Source of the DNA: Clostridium punense
Lineage (GTDB): Bacteria; Bacillota; Clostridia; Clostridiales; Clostridiaceae
Length of the DNA stretch: 64,000 nt
Reading direction: 5' to 3'
Assembly (NCBI RefSeq): GCF_017874425.1
Contig: NZ_JAGGLL010000007.1
Span: 62,001-126,000 of the forward strand
Shown: positions 52,976 to 62,193 of the stretch, one piece after another
Position numbering within the stretch: the first letter of the stretch is position 1
How the letters are laid out: the number at the start of each line of letters is the position of its first letter
Translations under genes and position numbers: made by a program
The notes under the pieces: generated by a model
Database searches by the model: none
The model's input: only the letters and a program-made list of their open reading frames with translations
What the model was told of the DNA's origin: nothing

Positions 52976-54520
52976 TTAGTTTACTCCAACGGAACTAAAA
53001 GCATTATGAACTGCAGCAACCTCAGTACTACCAGAACCGTACAAGTCTGTTGCAGCTTGAGCGAGACAAGCTCTTGCAGCAGAGAAGTTTGTGGAAGCAG
53101 TCATATATTGTGTTAAAGCTCTGTAATAAATTTGCTCAGCCTTTTCAACACCAATATTACTTGTTATTAAGTAACAAGCTTTATTTGGAATTCCACTATT
53201 AGTATGAACTCCGCCATTATCTTGAGTTGTATTAACATAGTTATTCATATGAGCAGGATCACCATATTTTGTAGGGTCAGAAATATCTCTTAGAGCATCA
53301 TTTGCAACCTTAGGAGTCCAAATGTCTTCTCCCATTAGCCAATCAAACTTACTATTTTGAGCATAGTATTCTACAAAAACCCCAAAGGCATCAGACATTG
53401 ACTCGTTTAGAGCACCAGACTGATTTTGGTATACTAAATCAGCTTCATATTGATCTACTCCATGTGTAATTTCATGAGCAATAACATCTAAACCACCGGA
53501 TAATGCGACTGAATTAACCCCATCACCATCACCGTAAATCATTTGAGTTCCGGTCCAACCCGCATTAACGTAATTTCTTGAGTAATGAACACTAGATTTT
53601 ATAGCCAAGCCAGCTCCATTTATACTATTTCTATTAAATTTAGCTTTATAGTAATCATAAACTACCCCAGCATAATAATGAGCATCAACTGCTGCGGGAT
53701 CATTTATAGTAGATGTTGTTGAGGATATTAAAGTTCCTGGAGTTCTGGTACCATAGTTGGATGTATAAGTTGAAATTACAGCACCTCTAGTTAAATCGGT
53801 GAGATTGTATGATGTGCCTTTTGTGGTTGAAACTTTATCTAGGTTAAGTGTTTTAGTATCACCTAGTACGCCTTTGCCACTACCAGTAGCAGCTACATTA
53901 GCAAATTTATTATACTTATTTACTATTTCACCAGTATAGGCATTAACGAAGATACTCCAGTTACCTGGGGTAGGAAGTAGATAATTAATTTGCACTAAAT
54001 ATACTGGTATATATTCATTATTAAAATCGTATAAATATAATTTTGCCTTGCCATTGTTAGGAAAATCTTCATCTAAGCTACTTGGGTCATAATCTATTAT
54101 GCCAAAAGCTTTATTTTCAGCTTCGCCAGGGGTAATGTATTCGTGAGATTTCTTGAATTCTCTTGCCTTAGGACTATAATTTCCATTCACTGAATAAACT
54201 TCACCATTGTCATTAAAATGAACTATATATTCATGACCAAAAACAGGAATACCCTTAACGGTTTGTTGCAATTTTAAGTGAGTATACCCTAAAGAGTCAG
54301 TTTTACTAGTCTTAGTAGTAAATTCTTCTTCAGCATTTTTGATTTTAAATTTTTCCTTATTATCCTTGAACATTTCGTTCACACCTTTAATGTTCGGTGC
54401 ATATTTGCCGAATTTTTCTACTTTAAAATCATGATCATTAACTTTAGCTTGAGCTGAAGAATTGACAAAAAACGAGGAAATAATAACTGCTGATGTAACA
54501 AGGGCAAGAATTTTTTTCAT
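52976..54520 (-). CDS. npr: thermolysin-like neutral metalloprotease (M4)
   Basis: A secreted zinc protease of 514 residues. The signal peptide ends near AQA (residue 25). A pro-region of FTP and PepSY type (about 30-205) is followed by the mature M4 domain. Zinc ligands are H349 and H353 in HEITHG and E373 in NESMSD. The C-terminal M4 domain (GGVHTNSGIPNKACYLI) has the catalytic-loop histidine. Likely function is extracellular protein digestion. The ATG follows AAGGAG. It stands alone. Confidence 0.95.
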   Translation of the reverse strand: MKKILALVTSAVIISSFFVNSSAQAKVNDHDFKVEKFGKYAPNIKGVNEMFKDNKEKFKIKNAEEEFTTKTSKTDSLGYTHLKLQQTVKGIPVFGHEYIVHFNDNGEVYSVNGNYSPKAREFKKSHEYITPGEAENKAFGIIDYDPSSLDEDFPNNGKAKLYLYDFNNEYIPVYLVQINYLLPTPGNWSIFVNAYTGEIVNKYNKFANVAATGSGKGVLGDTKTLNLDKVSTTKGTSYNLTDLTRGAVISTYTSNYGTRTPGTLISSTTSTINDPAAVDAHYYAGVVYDYYKAKFNRNSINGAGLAIKSSVHYSRNYVNAGWTGTQMIYGDGDGVNSVALSGGLDVIAHEITHGVDQYEADLVYQNQSGALNESMSDAFGVFVEYYAQNSKFDWLMGEDIWTPKVANDALRDISDPTKYGDPAHMNNYVNTTQDNGGVHTNSGIPNKACYLITSNIGVEKAEQIYYRALTQYMTASTNFSAARACLAQAATDLYGSGSTEVAAVHNAFSSVGVN

Positions 54521-54881
54521 AACACATCTCCTTAATAATTTGTTGGTAATACATTATATTCAGAAAAAAATATGAATATTCATAAATGACACAAAAAAAT
54601 AATGTTATATTGTGGCAATCACTGTTGTTTATATATTACAAGAATATTTATTGGAGAAAGCGTTTAAAAGTGATAAGATATATATTAAATAATTACAGAT
54701 TCCTTAAGAGGTAATAAGTGACCTATAGAACTAATGTGATTAGCATTAATTTTACACTTATACTAAGAGAGATACTTAATTTCAATAGCTTATTTTCAAA
54801 TTGAATATAATAAAAGTTAAATATAAATTAATGCTTTAAAATCATATTACAAAAAAATATTTATGAGGAAGTAGGGATAAC
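54521..54881. other. protease/HD hydrolase divergent spacer
   Basis: A 361-bp AT-rich region upstream of two divergent genes. I see no convincing regulatory motif or small gene. Confidence 0.45.
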
Positions 54882-55463
54882 ATGGCAACTTACATACCAA
54901 CTAGAGAGGATGCTTTTAAACTATTTAAAGAATATAACAAAAGTGAAAACTTAACAAAGCATGCATTGTCAGTAGAGGCGGTTATGATACATTTTGCAGA
55001 ACTTTTGGGATTGGAAGATGTTAATAAATGGGGTATTATTGGCCTAGTTCATGATATTGACTATGAAATGTATCCAGAAGAGCACTGCGTAAAAGCTAGA
55101 GAAATTTTGAGTGAAAGAAATTGGCCAGAGGATTACATTCATGCAATACAAAGTCACGGATATAAGATTTGCTCAGAGGTTGAACCTATTGGGATAATGG
55201 AAAAAGTTTTATACACTATTGATGAAATTACTGGGTTAATCACTGCAACGGTACTTATGAGACCAAGTAAAAGTATATTAGACCTAGAACTAAAGTCTGT
55301 TAAGAAAAAATGGAAAGATATAAGATTTGCGGCTGGTGTAGATAGAGACCTCATAGAAGGAGGTGCAAAACTTTTAGGAATGGAGTTAGAATATATAATT
55401 TCAGAAACAATCAAAGGAATGCAAAAAGTGGCGGAAGAAATAGGATTAAAAGGAGAGCTTTAG
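54882..55463 (+). CDS. HD-domain hydrolase
   Basis: A 193-residue HD-superfamily metal hydrolase without the GYP motif. LVHDIDYEMYPEEHC gives the HD pair and IQSHGY the following histidine. The end (RFAAGVDRDLIEGGAKLLGMELEYII) is typical of a clostridial HDIG family of unknown substrate. It could act on nucleotides; no more can be said. The ATG is preceded by AGGAAGTAGGG. A terminator overlaps the end of the coding region. Confidence 0.83.
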   Translation: MATYIPTREDAFKLFKEYNKSENLTKHALSVEAVMIHFAELLGLEDVNKWGIIGLVHDIDYEMYPEEHCVKAREILSERNWPEDYIHAIQSHGYKICSEVEPIGIMEKVLYTIDEITGLITATVLMRPSKSILDLELKSVKKKWKDIRFAAGVDRDLIEGGAKLLGMELEYIISETIKGMQKVAEEIGLKGEL

Positions 55464-55475
55464 TGCTCTCCTTTT
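55448..55475 (+). terminator. terminator overlapping the HD hydrolase stop
   Basis: AAAAGGAGAGC (55448-55458) pairs with GCTCTCCTTTT (55465-55475). The stop codon lies in the loop, so the stem uses coding bases. Confidence 0.85.
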
Positions 55476-55478
55476 CAA

Positions 55479-55908
55479 TTTGCTGACAACTTTGTGAAAA
55501 CCTATATAAAGTTATATTAAGTTTAGTTTTATCCTTGAAGTTTACTAAAGTCATAACTTAGGATATATATAAAACTAAGTTGTTTAGCTTACAGGAAGAA
55601 ATAAATCCAGTAATACTTTTCAATAAAAGGCTATTATAGAATCAAATTTGCTAATATGAAAATTATCACATCATATATTCTATGCATGTAAATATAGCAA
55701 TATGAAAATTATAACTAAAATTTCAACGAAATTCATAACAAAATTTATTTTTATAATCACCACAATCGTGTTGTTGAATAATATATTATTAGGCACTAAA
55801 GAGGAGCCTAATACACAGCAGCATTATAATCTATTTAAAGGATAAAAGGACTTCAAATTAGAGTCTTACAGCTACAATAAAAAAAGAGTATTTTATGAGG
55901 TGATTTAA
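55479..55908. other. spacer upstream of cotJ
   Basis: It holds a 14-bp direct repeat (AATATGAAAATTAT at 55653-55666 and 55699-55712) and a hairpin TATTAGGC/GCCTAATA (55787-55794 with 55806-55813) in the probable cotJ leader. A sigma-E promoter is expected here, but I cannot place one with confidence. Confidence 0.45.
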
Positions 55909-56097
55909 GTGGAAACATGTTATGAACCAAAGAAACCAGTTGGACAATTAATGTTAGCTAGAGCATATGTTCTTCTCCAAGAGTATGAAAATTTATATCC
56001 TGTAGATAAGGCGCTTTGGAAGGGTACTATATTCGAAGATTTAAAGCTACCTTGGTACAGTGATATAAATGACTACAAACACAAAAGGGAGGAATAA
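55909..56097 (+). CDS. cotJA: spore coat-associated protein CotJA
   Basis: A 62-residue protein with the CotJA body PVGQLMLARAYVLLQEYENLYPVDKALWKGTIF. It starts with GTG after TGAGGTGA. First gene of cotJABC, three bases before cotJB. In Bacillus the operon is made in the mother cell under sigma-E and its products join the inner coat. Confidence 0.93.
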   Translation: METCYEPKKPVGQLMLARAYVLLQEYENLYPVDKALWKGTIFEDLKLPWYSDINDYKHKREE

Positions 56098-56100
56098 ACC

Positions 56101-56358
56101 ATGGCAAAGAGCAAAAGCGATTTAATGTTGTTATTACAACAATATGGATTCTATGCAGTAGAATTGAATTTATATTTAGATAATTTTCCAGATAATAAAA
56201 AAGCTTTAAGAGATTTTCAAAAGGTAGCAGAAATTTACCATAATCTAAAAAGTGAATACGAAACGAAATATGGTCTACTATCGAATTTTGGTCACTCTCA
56301 ACCTTGTGGAGACTGGAACTATGTAAATGACCCATGGCCATGGGAAGGCAAATGTTAG
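56101..56358 (+). CDS. cotJB: spore coat protein CotJB
   Basis: An 85-residue protein of the CotJB family, with QQYGFYAVELNLYLDNFPDNKKAL and the WNYVNDPWPWEGKC ending. It starts three bases after cotJA with a GGGAGG site, and is 13 bases from cotJC. It depends on the operon for its role in the coat. Confidence 0.93.
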   Translation: MAKSKSDLMLLLQQYGFYAVELNLYLDNFPDNKKALRDFQKVAEIYHNLKSEYETKYGLLSNFGHSQPCGDWNYVNDPWPWEGKC

Positions 56359-56371
56359 GAGGTAGTGGATT

Positions 56372-56947
56372 ATGTGGATATATGAAAAGAAATTAGAGTA
56401 CCCTGTAATTATTAAGAGTAAAGATATAAATATGGCAAAATATTTGTTTGCTCAATATGGTGGCCCTGACGGGGAATTGAGTGCTTCCATTAGATATTTA
56501 AGTCAAAGATATACAATGCCTACAGGAAAATCTAAGGCATTATTGACAGACATAGGCACTGAAGAATTAGCTCACGTTGAAATTATTGCTTCTATGATAT
56601 ATCAGCTTACTAAGGATGCAACTCCTGAAGAATTAAGAGAAGCTGGACTTGGAGCAAATTATACAGAACATGGGAAGGCAATTTACCCTGCAGATGCCAA
56701 TGGAATACCTTGGACAGCTGCTTATATTCAAGCAACTGCAGATCCAGTTACAGACTTAACTGAGGACATGGCTGCAGAACAAAAGGCAAGAACAGTTTAT
56801 GAGCATCTTATGAAATTAACAGATGATTGCGATGTGAAGGATATTTTAAGCTTCTTAAGAGAAAGAGAAGTTGTACACTTCCAAAGATTTGGAGAAGCTT
56901 TGATGGATGTCCAAGATAACTTTATGAATAAGAAAAGAGTTTTTTAA
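56372..56947 (+). CDS. cotJC: spore coat manganese catalase CotJC
   Basis: A 191-residue di-manganese catalase-family protein. Carboxylate and histidine ligands are in LLTDIGTEELAHVEIIAS and the C-terminal REREVVHFQRFGEA. It is the last gene of cotJABC, with AGGAGG before the start. It may protect spores from peroxide. A terminator follows at 57084. Confidence 0.94.
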   Translation: MWIYEKKLEYPVIIKSKDINMAKYLFAQYGGPDGELSASIRYLSQRYTMPTGKSKALLTDIGTEELAHVEIIASMIYQLTKDATPEELREAGLGANYTEHGKAIYPADANGIPWTAAYIQATADPVTDLTEDMAAEQKARTVYEHLMKLTDDCDVKDILSFLREREVVHFQRFGEALMDVQDNFMNKKRVF

Positions 56948-57011
56948 TATAAAATTAAGAGTTAATAAAATATGGGCTTTAAGTATTAAGTTTAACTAAA
57001 GTTAAAGCCTA

Positions 57012-57060
57012 GGGGAACCACAAAGGCAATGTTCTTAAATTATGTTGACTTAGGTTCCCT
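57012..57060. repeat. GGGAACC-type hairpin, copy C
   Basis: GGGAACC (57013-57019) pairs with GGTTCCC (57053-57059), with a wobble pair outside. Related in layout to hairpins at 2107, 36519 and 50384. It lies 65 bp after cotJC, before the true terminator. Confidence 0.5.
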
Positions 57061-57083
57061 CCATAAGAATTAACTTTATAAAT

Positions 57084-57113
57084 AAGCTGGAAGTTTATCT
57101 TCCAGCTTTTATT
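57084..57113 (+). terminator. terminator of cotJABC
   Basis: AAGCTGGAAG (57084-57093) and CTTCCAGCTT (57099-57108) pair perfectly around a five-base loop, followed by TTATTG. Confidence 0.85.
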
Positions 57114-57329
57114 GTGTAATTATGCAAAAGGGATATTGGAAAAAAATAATAAGTTAAAACCATAAAAAGAATCTTTAAATTTAAGGAAAAGTTTTATATA
57201 ATAATATAATACAGAAAACAAAAACATTTAGATTGAGCTTATACATGAACGTATAATAGTTCTCATAGGGTTTTAAAATGAAATGTAGATTTCACTTTAG
57301 GCCCATACATTAACTTAGGAGGAACCTAA

Positions 57330-57845
57330 ATGATTAAAAAGTTGAAAAATGGAGACGTATTCTTGCTGCATTGGCTTAATGATTCCATTAAATGTAGAAT
57401 TTTAGATGTAATAATGCCAATGGTTACTTACTTAGGTTCAGTTACCTTTAGTGCACTATTTTGCTTTGTAACTTTGTTATCAGAAAATAAAGATATAAAA
57501 CATCTTGGGATATTGACATCTGTTTCAATGTTAACTTCTACCTTTATTACTCACTTTATAAAAAGATTTATCAATAGAATTAGACCTTATATAAATTTCC
57601 CTCAACTAAATACTAGAAAGATTGGAGTAGATGACTACTCTTTCCCATCAGGACATACTACAGCAGCTTTTTCCATTGGTGTAAGTTTAGCTCTATGCTA
57701 TACAAGTCTATCAGCTATAGCTTTATCTTTATCTATGTTAGTGGGGATTTCGAGAGTATACTTAGGAGTACATTATCCTTCGGATGTGGCAGCAGGAGTT
57801 ATAGTTGGAAGTTTTAGTTCTTATTTTGTGTTTCTAATTTTATAA
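57330..57845 (+). CDS. PAP2-family membrane phosphatase
   Basis: A 171-residue membrane phosphatase of the phosphatidic acid phosphatase 2 type, with about five hydrophobic segments. The three signature blocks are KRFINRIRP, PSGHTTAAF and SRVYLGVHYPSD. Likely substrates are undecaprenyl pyrophosphate or other lipid phosphates. The start follows TAGGAGG. It lies upstream of the LTA-synthase-like gene but with 425 bp and a terminator between them. Confidence 0.9.
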   Translation: MIKKLKNGDVFLLHWLNDSIKCRILDVIMPMVTYLGSVTFSALFCFVTLLSENKDIKHLGILTSVSMLTSTFITHFIKRFINRIRPYINFPQLNTRKIGVDDYSFPSGHTTAAFSIGVSLALCYTSLSAIALSLSMLVGISRVYLGVHYPSDVAAGVIVGSFSSYFVFLIL

Positions 57846-58270
57846 TATAATCCTAGCTTCGGAATGATTTTTTTATAGATTTTATGAAATATACAGTTTT
57901 TAAAACCCTTTAGATAGTTTTCTTCTAAAGGTTTTTTTATTTTAAACTAGTGACTTAATAAGAAGTATTCGATAAATATAAATCATTATACTGAAGTTAT
58001 TTAGAAAATAACATTTTAAAGTTTTATAGACAATTTACATTAAATTAAAGGAAATTTAATGTGTGTAAAGAAATAATATGTAAACAGAAAATAGAAAATA
58101 GAAAAATGGATACCATTAAAAAGGCTTTTATAAATGGTTAGATTTTAGTTTTAACTTAATATATAAAGCTTTATTGACTTTTAAGACTTTAAGAAATAGA
58201 TAAAATAATTTTCAGCTTTAAGGTCTATGTTGATATTTCAATATAAGTATATTAACACTGGAGGAATGAA
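57846..58270. other. PAP2/LTA-synthase spacer
   Basis: A terminator at 57906-57938. A second hairpin-forming stretch near 58036-58060 (ACATTAAATT against AATTTAATGT) lies mid-spacer, without a T-run. Nothing else recognised. Confidence 0.5.
57906..57938 (+). terminator. terminator of the PAP2 gene
   Basis: CCTTTAGA (57907-57914) pairs with TCTAAAGG (57924-57931), followed by TTTTTTTA. The upstream A-run extends the helix. Confidence 0.8.
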
Positions 58271-60130
58271 ATGAAGAGGATAAATATTAAAAGTAGTTAT
58301 TTAAATATATATAAGGATAAGACTCTAGACATAATAAAACAGAATAAATTGTTTTGGGTATTTTTAATTATTTTTATATTGAAAAGTATTATATTTACTA
58401 CTATAATTCAAGCTTCAGGAGCAGCTGGTTTTGAAATTTCTTTATTAGGAAATTCTCTTGCGAAAGGGTTTTCGTACATGCTTTTTTCTATGATGATGCT
58501 TTCGTTTTCCTTTGTGGCCAAGGGGGCAGGGCAGTGGAAAGTAATGATAGTTTTAGATATGGTGCTTACAGTCATAATAATTTCTGATGTATTTTATTAT
58601 AGAGGGTTTTCAAGTTATATGAATTTCTTTTTGTTAGATCAATTATCTATGACTGAGGATTTAGGGGGCTCTGTTATTGCATTATTTAGACCAATTGACC
58701 TTTTGTTTATACTAGATTTTATGTTTTTGTCTTGGGTAATAAAGAAATTCAAGGATGCGTATAAAAACAAGATAAGGTCTTTTAAAAGTTTTTGTTTGAT
58801 TTTAACTTTTAGCTTCATCTTTTTAGCAGTTTACTACCTAGATTTTAATTTTGAGTATAAATCAAAGATAGCATTAGTAGAAAATAAATTAGAGTACTAT
58901 CACATGCCAGAAGAAAAAATGGTGATGTTAGGGCCAATAGGTTATCATATATACGATGGATTTAATTATTTTAACAATAAAAAGCCTTTCACTCTTTCTG
59001 TAGAAGATGAAAAATCTGTAAAAGAGTTTTATGATGAAAAGGAGGAAAACTTAAGTGACAATGAATATAAATCATATTTTAAGAATAAGAATCTCCTTTT
59101 AATACAAGTAGAGTCTTTAGAGAACTTTGTTATAAATAGAGAAGTTCAAGGTCAAACCATTACTCCAAATATTAATAAGTTGTTGAATAACTCAATGTAT
59201 TTTGATAATTACTACGAACAGGTTTGGAATGGAAACAGTTCCGATTGTGATCTTTTAGTAAACTCCTCTGTATACCCGGTTAGGGAAGGAGCTACTTTTT
59301 ATAGATATCCTAACAACTATTATCCGCATTCGTTGCCCAATATTATGAAAGCTTTAGATTATAATACTTTTGTAGTTCATCCAGACATGGCAATGTATTG
59401 GAACTATAAGCCAGCACTTTCAGCTATGGGATTTGAAAAACTTTACTTTGCTGAGGAGCTAAAAGTTGAAGAAAAAATAGGTCTTGGAATAAGTGATAAA
59501 GAATATTTTCAAAAAACTCTTGAAATTATAAAAAAACAAAAACAGCCTTTTTATGGAGTTACTGTAACAATAACCAGTCATACACCTTTTGATTTGCCAA
59601 AGGAATATCAGTACTTAAATCTTAAAGAAGACCTAAATAAAAATGAGATGGGCAAGTATTTTCAGGCTATACACTATACTGATAAACAGATAGGTAATTT
59701 TATAGATAATCTTGATAAAGAAGGAATTTTGGACAATACTGTTATTGTACTTTATGGAGACCATACAGGAGTTCATAAGTATTTTCAGGATAAAATTAAC
59801 ATGATGAAAAATAAAGAAGAATGGTGGAGTAATAATGACAATAAAATACCACTTTTAGTTTACAACAAAAATTTACCATCAAGGACCATAAGTACCTATG
59901 GAGGTCCAGTAGATTTAGTACCGACTTTAGGTTATTTAATGGGTGTAGATAATAAGCATTATAATACTGCTATGGGAAGAAACTTATTAAATACAAATAA
60001 AGATTTTGTTATTTTATCTAATTTTGAAGTGAGAGGAAATGTAACTGAAGAAGAAAAAAATAGATATAAGACTTATTTAATTTTATCTGATAAGCTTATT
60101 CGAAGTAATTATTTTTATAAAAAACAATGA
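58271..60130 (+). CDS. LTA-synthase-family membrane phosphotransferase
   Basis: A 619-residue protein. About five membrane helices (residues 25-205) anchor an extracellular sulfatase-fold domain. LLIQVESLENF holds the metal-binding glutamate, GNSSDCD is the nucleophile loop, and TSHTPFDLP and YGDHTG hold further metal ligands. LtaS proteins use a threonine (GKTSD) as nucleophile; here the same position is S323. This is expected to move glycerol phosphate or another phosphoglycerol group to an envelope polymer. Whether it makes true lipoteichoic acid is unknown. The ATG follows GGAGG. Confidence 0.9.
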   Translation: MKRINIKSSYLNIYKDKTLDIIKQNKLFWVFLIIFILKSIIFTTIIQASGAAGFEISLLGNSLAKGFSYMLFSMMMLSFSFVAKGAGQWKVMIVLDMVLTVIIISDVFYYRGFSSYMNFFLLDQLSMTEDLGGSVIALFRPIDLLFILDFMFLSWVIKKFKDAYKNKIRSFKSFCLILTFSFIFLAVYYLDFNFEYKSKIALVENKLEYYHMPEEKMVMLGPIGYHIYDGFNYFNNKKPFTLSVEDEKSVKEFYDEKEENLSDNEYKSYFKNKNLLLIQVESLENFVINREVQGQTITPNINKLLNNSMYFDNYYEQVWNGNSSDCDLLVNSSVYPVREGATFYRYPNNYYPHSLPNIMKALDYNTFVVHPDMAMYWNYKPALSAMGFEKLYFAEELKVEEKIGLGISDKEYFQKTLEIIKKQKQPFYGVTVTITSHTPFDLPKEYQYLNLKEDLNKNEMGKYFQAIHYTDKQIGNFIDNLDKEGILDNTVIVLYGDHTGVHKYFQDKINMMKNKEEWWSNNDNKIPLLVYNKNLPSRTISTYGGPVDLVPTLGYLMGVDNKHYNTAMGRNLLNTNKDFVILSNFEVRGNVTEEEKNRYKTYLILSDKLIRSNYFYKKQ

Positions 60131-60237
60131 TATAATTTACAAAGCTGGAATTTAAATATATTTATATTTAGAATTAAAATCTAACCTTTTTCAAATACTA
60201 AAATATGAGTTGAAAAGTATTTTAAGAAGGTGATTTT

Positions 60238-61059
60238 ATGAATAGAAAAAGAAGGGGTTTTATTTCAACTTTCTCCTTGCTTACTTTTTGTGTTGTATTT
60301 TTATCAATAATTAGTTATAGTATACTAGGTACAAAAGTTAAAGCGCTAGCTGAAGAAGTGTCAAAGGAAGAAACAGAGAAGATTGTATATCTTACCTTTG
60401 ATGATGGTCCTACAATAGTGACAAAGCAAATTCTACAGGTACTTCAAGAAGAAAAGGTAACTGGAACTTTCTTCGTTATTGGCCAATTAGTTGAACAAAA
60501 CAAGGCAATTGCTGAGAGTGCAAAAAACTCTGGTAATGCCCTGTGCGTTCATACCTATACGCATGAAGACAAAATATATAGAAATATAGAAACATTTATG
60601 GAGGACTATCATAAATGTTCTGATGCACTGAAAGGACTTACTGGGCGTGAGGTACCAAAGTTTATGAGGTTTCCAGGTGGATCAAGTACAACAATGGCAA
60701 GAAAACCTGTGCTTAAAGAAATTAGAGGAGAAGTGGTAGATAAAGGATTATACTATGTAGACTGGAACATTACAATTGATGATTCTTTGGCTAGAAATAA
60801 ACCAGCAGAAATTTTAGTTAGTAAGTTTTACCGAGAATTTAAAAAGAATAAAAAAGATAGGATTGTGGTGCTTATGCATGACTCCTACTACAATAAAACC
60901 ACAGTACCAGCATTAAAGGAAATGATTAAGGCTCTAAAAGATGATGGATATGTTTTTAAAAACTTTAATGACATTGATGATAAGGAATTGAAAATTCTTG
61001 AGGAAAGAGGCCTTATCAATAAACATGAGAAGAAACTAGACAGACAAGTAAATAAGTAA
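60238..61059 (+). CDS. polysaccharide deacetylase (NodB domain)
   Basis: A 273-residue exported enzyme. An N-terminal hydrophobic anchor (about 12-32) is followed by the NodB domain with YLTFDDGPT (D-D), HTYTHED (metal H and H), MRFPGGSS and VLMHDS. Similar enzymes (PgdA type) remove acetyl groups from peptidoglycan GlcNAc, giving lysozyme resistance. The start follows AAGAAGGTGA. A strong terminator follows at 61064. It lies 107 bp after the LTA-synthase-like gene. Confidence 0.92.
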   Translation: MNRKRRGFISTFSLLTFCVVFLSIISYSILGTKVKALAEEVSKEETEKIVYLTFDDGPTIVTKQILQVLQEEKVTGTFFVIGQLVEQNKAIAESAKNSGNALCVHTYTHEDKIYRNIETFMEDYHKCSDALKGLTGREVPKFMRFPGGSSTTMARKPVLKEIRGEVVDKGLYYVDWNITIDDSLARNKPAEILVSKFYREFKKNKKDRIVVLMHDSYYNKTTVPALKEMIKALKDDGYVFKNFNDIDDKELKILEERGLINKHEKKLDRQVNK

Positions 61060-61063
61060 AAGA

Positions 61064-61103
61064 TAACCTATTATGAAAAAGTTCATAATAGGTTAATTTT
61101 TTT
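61064..61103 (+). terminator. terminator of the deacetylase gene
   Basis: TAACCTATTATGAA (61064-61077) and TTCATAATAGGTTA (61082-61095) pair perfectly around AAAA or similar, followed by ATTTTTTT. Confidence 0.9.
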
Positions 61104-61259
61104 GCCAACTAGCTGTGATATAATAACTATATTAAAAAATCAAGAGCTTTCTAAATATAGTTATAAGCATTTGCTAAGCTTTTACAGAGATGCTACTTCG
61201 ATAAAAAGCAATTCATTAGTAAAAGGGGGATTTCTAAAGGTGATCGAGGCAAAAGGCGT

Positions 61260-61327
61260 TTAACATATAAATGTTCTTTCTAAGTTTTAAACTTTTATAT
61301 GTTAATAAATTCATTAAAGTTTAAAAC
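61260..61327. promoter_or_regulatory. two interleaved inverted repeats before the thioesterase gene
   Basis: TTAACATATAA (61260-61270) pairs with TTATATGTTAA (61295-61305). GTTTTAAACTTT (61284-61295) pairs with AAAGTTTAAAAC (61316-61327). The arms alternate left-1, left-2, right-1, right-2, so the two hairpins cannot form together except as a pseudoknot. As DNA they could be overlapping operator dyads. They end 39 bp before the start codon. The rest of the 307-bp spacer shows nothing else. Confidence 0.5.
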
Positions 61328-61366
61328 ATATTTATAATAGATTTATGTAATAGAGGAGATGTTTTT

Positions 61367-62110
61367 ATGGAAAATATACATAGAGAAGATTTCACAGTAA
61401 AGTTTTATGATACTGATTTTAGAAGTAAGGTAAAACTATATTCTTTAATAAATTATATGCAGGAAACCTCTGAACAACATTCAAATAGGCTTCATATTGG
61501 GTATAATGATTTAATTGAAGAAGGACTATTTTGGGTAGTTTCTAGAATTGAAGTTCACATTAATTCATATCCTAAAAATACAGATAAAATAACAATGGAA
61601 ACCTGGCCTAGTGGTATTGATAAGTTGTTCTTTAAACGTAATTTTAGAATTTTGGATGAAAATAACAATGAATTAGGATCAATTCAGGCTTATTATTTGT
61701 TATTGGATATGAACTCTAAATTTCCTCAAAGACCTTCAAGGATTTCCTTAGGGGTAGAAAGCATAGAAAATAGGTTTGGACAAGATAACAAGTTAGACAA
61801 GATAAAAATGCCTAGTAAATTAATAGAATCATCCGAAAGGGTGGTAACTTATAGTGATATAGATTTAAATATGCATGTTAATAATGCAAGGTATATTAGT
61901 TGGGTAGAGGACTTTTTTACACTAGAGCATTATAGCAATAAAAGAATTAAGTCATTACAGCTTAATTTCATTAAAGAAGCTAAGTATAATGATAAGGTTA
62001 CTTTAAATAAATATATTGAAGAAGCCTCCAACACATATTATATTGAAGGCCTAGAAGGTGGAAGTAACACTCAGCTATTCCAATCCAAAGTAGAATTTCA
62101 TGAAGAGTAA
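61367..62110 (+). CDS. acyl-ACP thioesterase
   Basis: A 247-residue double hot-dog-fold thioesterase of the FatA/FatB-like bacterial family; it frees fatty acids from acyl carrier protein. The first hot-dog domain covers about 1-130 (YDTDFRSKVKLYSLINYMQE, WVVSRIEVHI). The second carries YSDIDLNMHVNNARYISWVED, the conserved D/N/H catalytic region. The ATG follows AGGAGAT. It lies after the envelope genes and could serve lipid remodelling. Confidence 0.9.
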   Translation: MENIHREDFTVKFYDTDFRSKVKLYSLINYMQETSEQHSNRLHIGYNDLIEEGLFWVVSRIEVHINSYPKNTDKITMETWPSGIDKLFFKRNFRILDENNNELGSIQAYYLLLDMNSKFPQRPSRISLGVESIENRFGQDNKLDKIKMPSKLIESSERVVTYSDIDLNMHVNNARYISWVEDFFTLEHYSNKRIKSLQLNFIKEAKYNDKVTLNKYIEEASNTYYIEGLEGGSNTQLFQSKVEFHEE

Positions 62111-62193
62111 TTTAAACAGCTAGAACTAGGTTAATGTGACTTAATGAGGTTTAATTATAGATTTTAGCAAGGTTTTTATAATGTATATTAAAT

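Larger units (their letters stand above)
56948..57329. other. spacer after cotJC
   Basis: A 382-bp region. It holds the GGGAACC-type hairpin C (57013-57059) and a canonical terminator (57084-57113), both probably ending cotJABC. The remainder should carry the PAP2 gene promoter, which I could not place. Confidence 0.5.
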
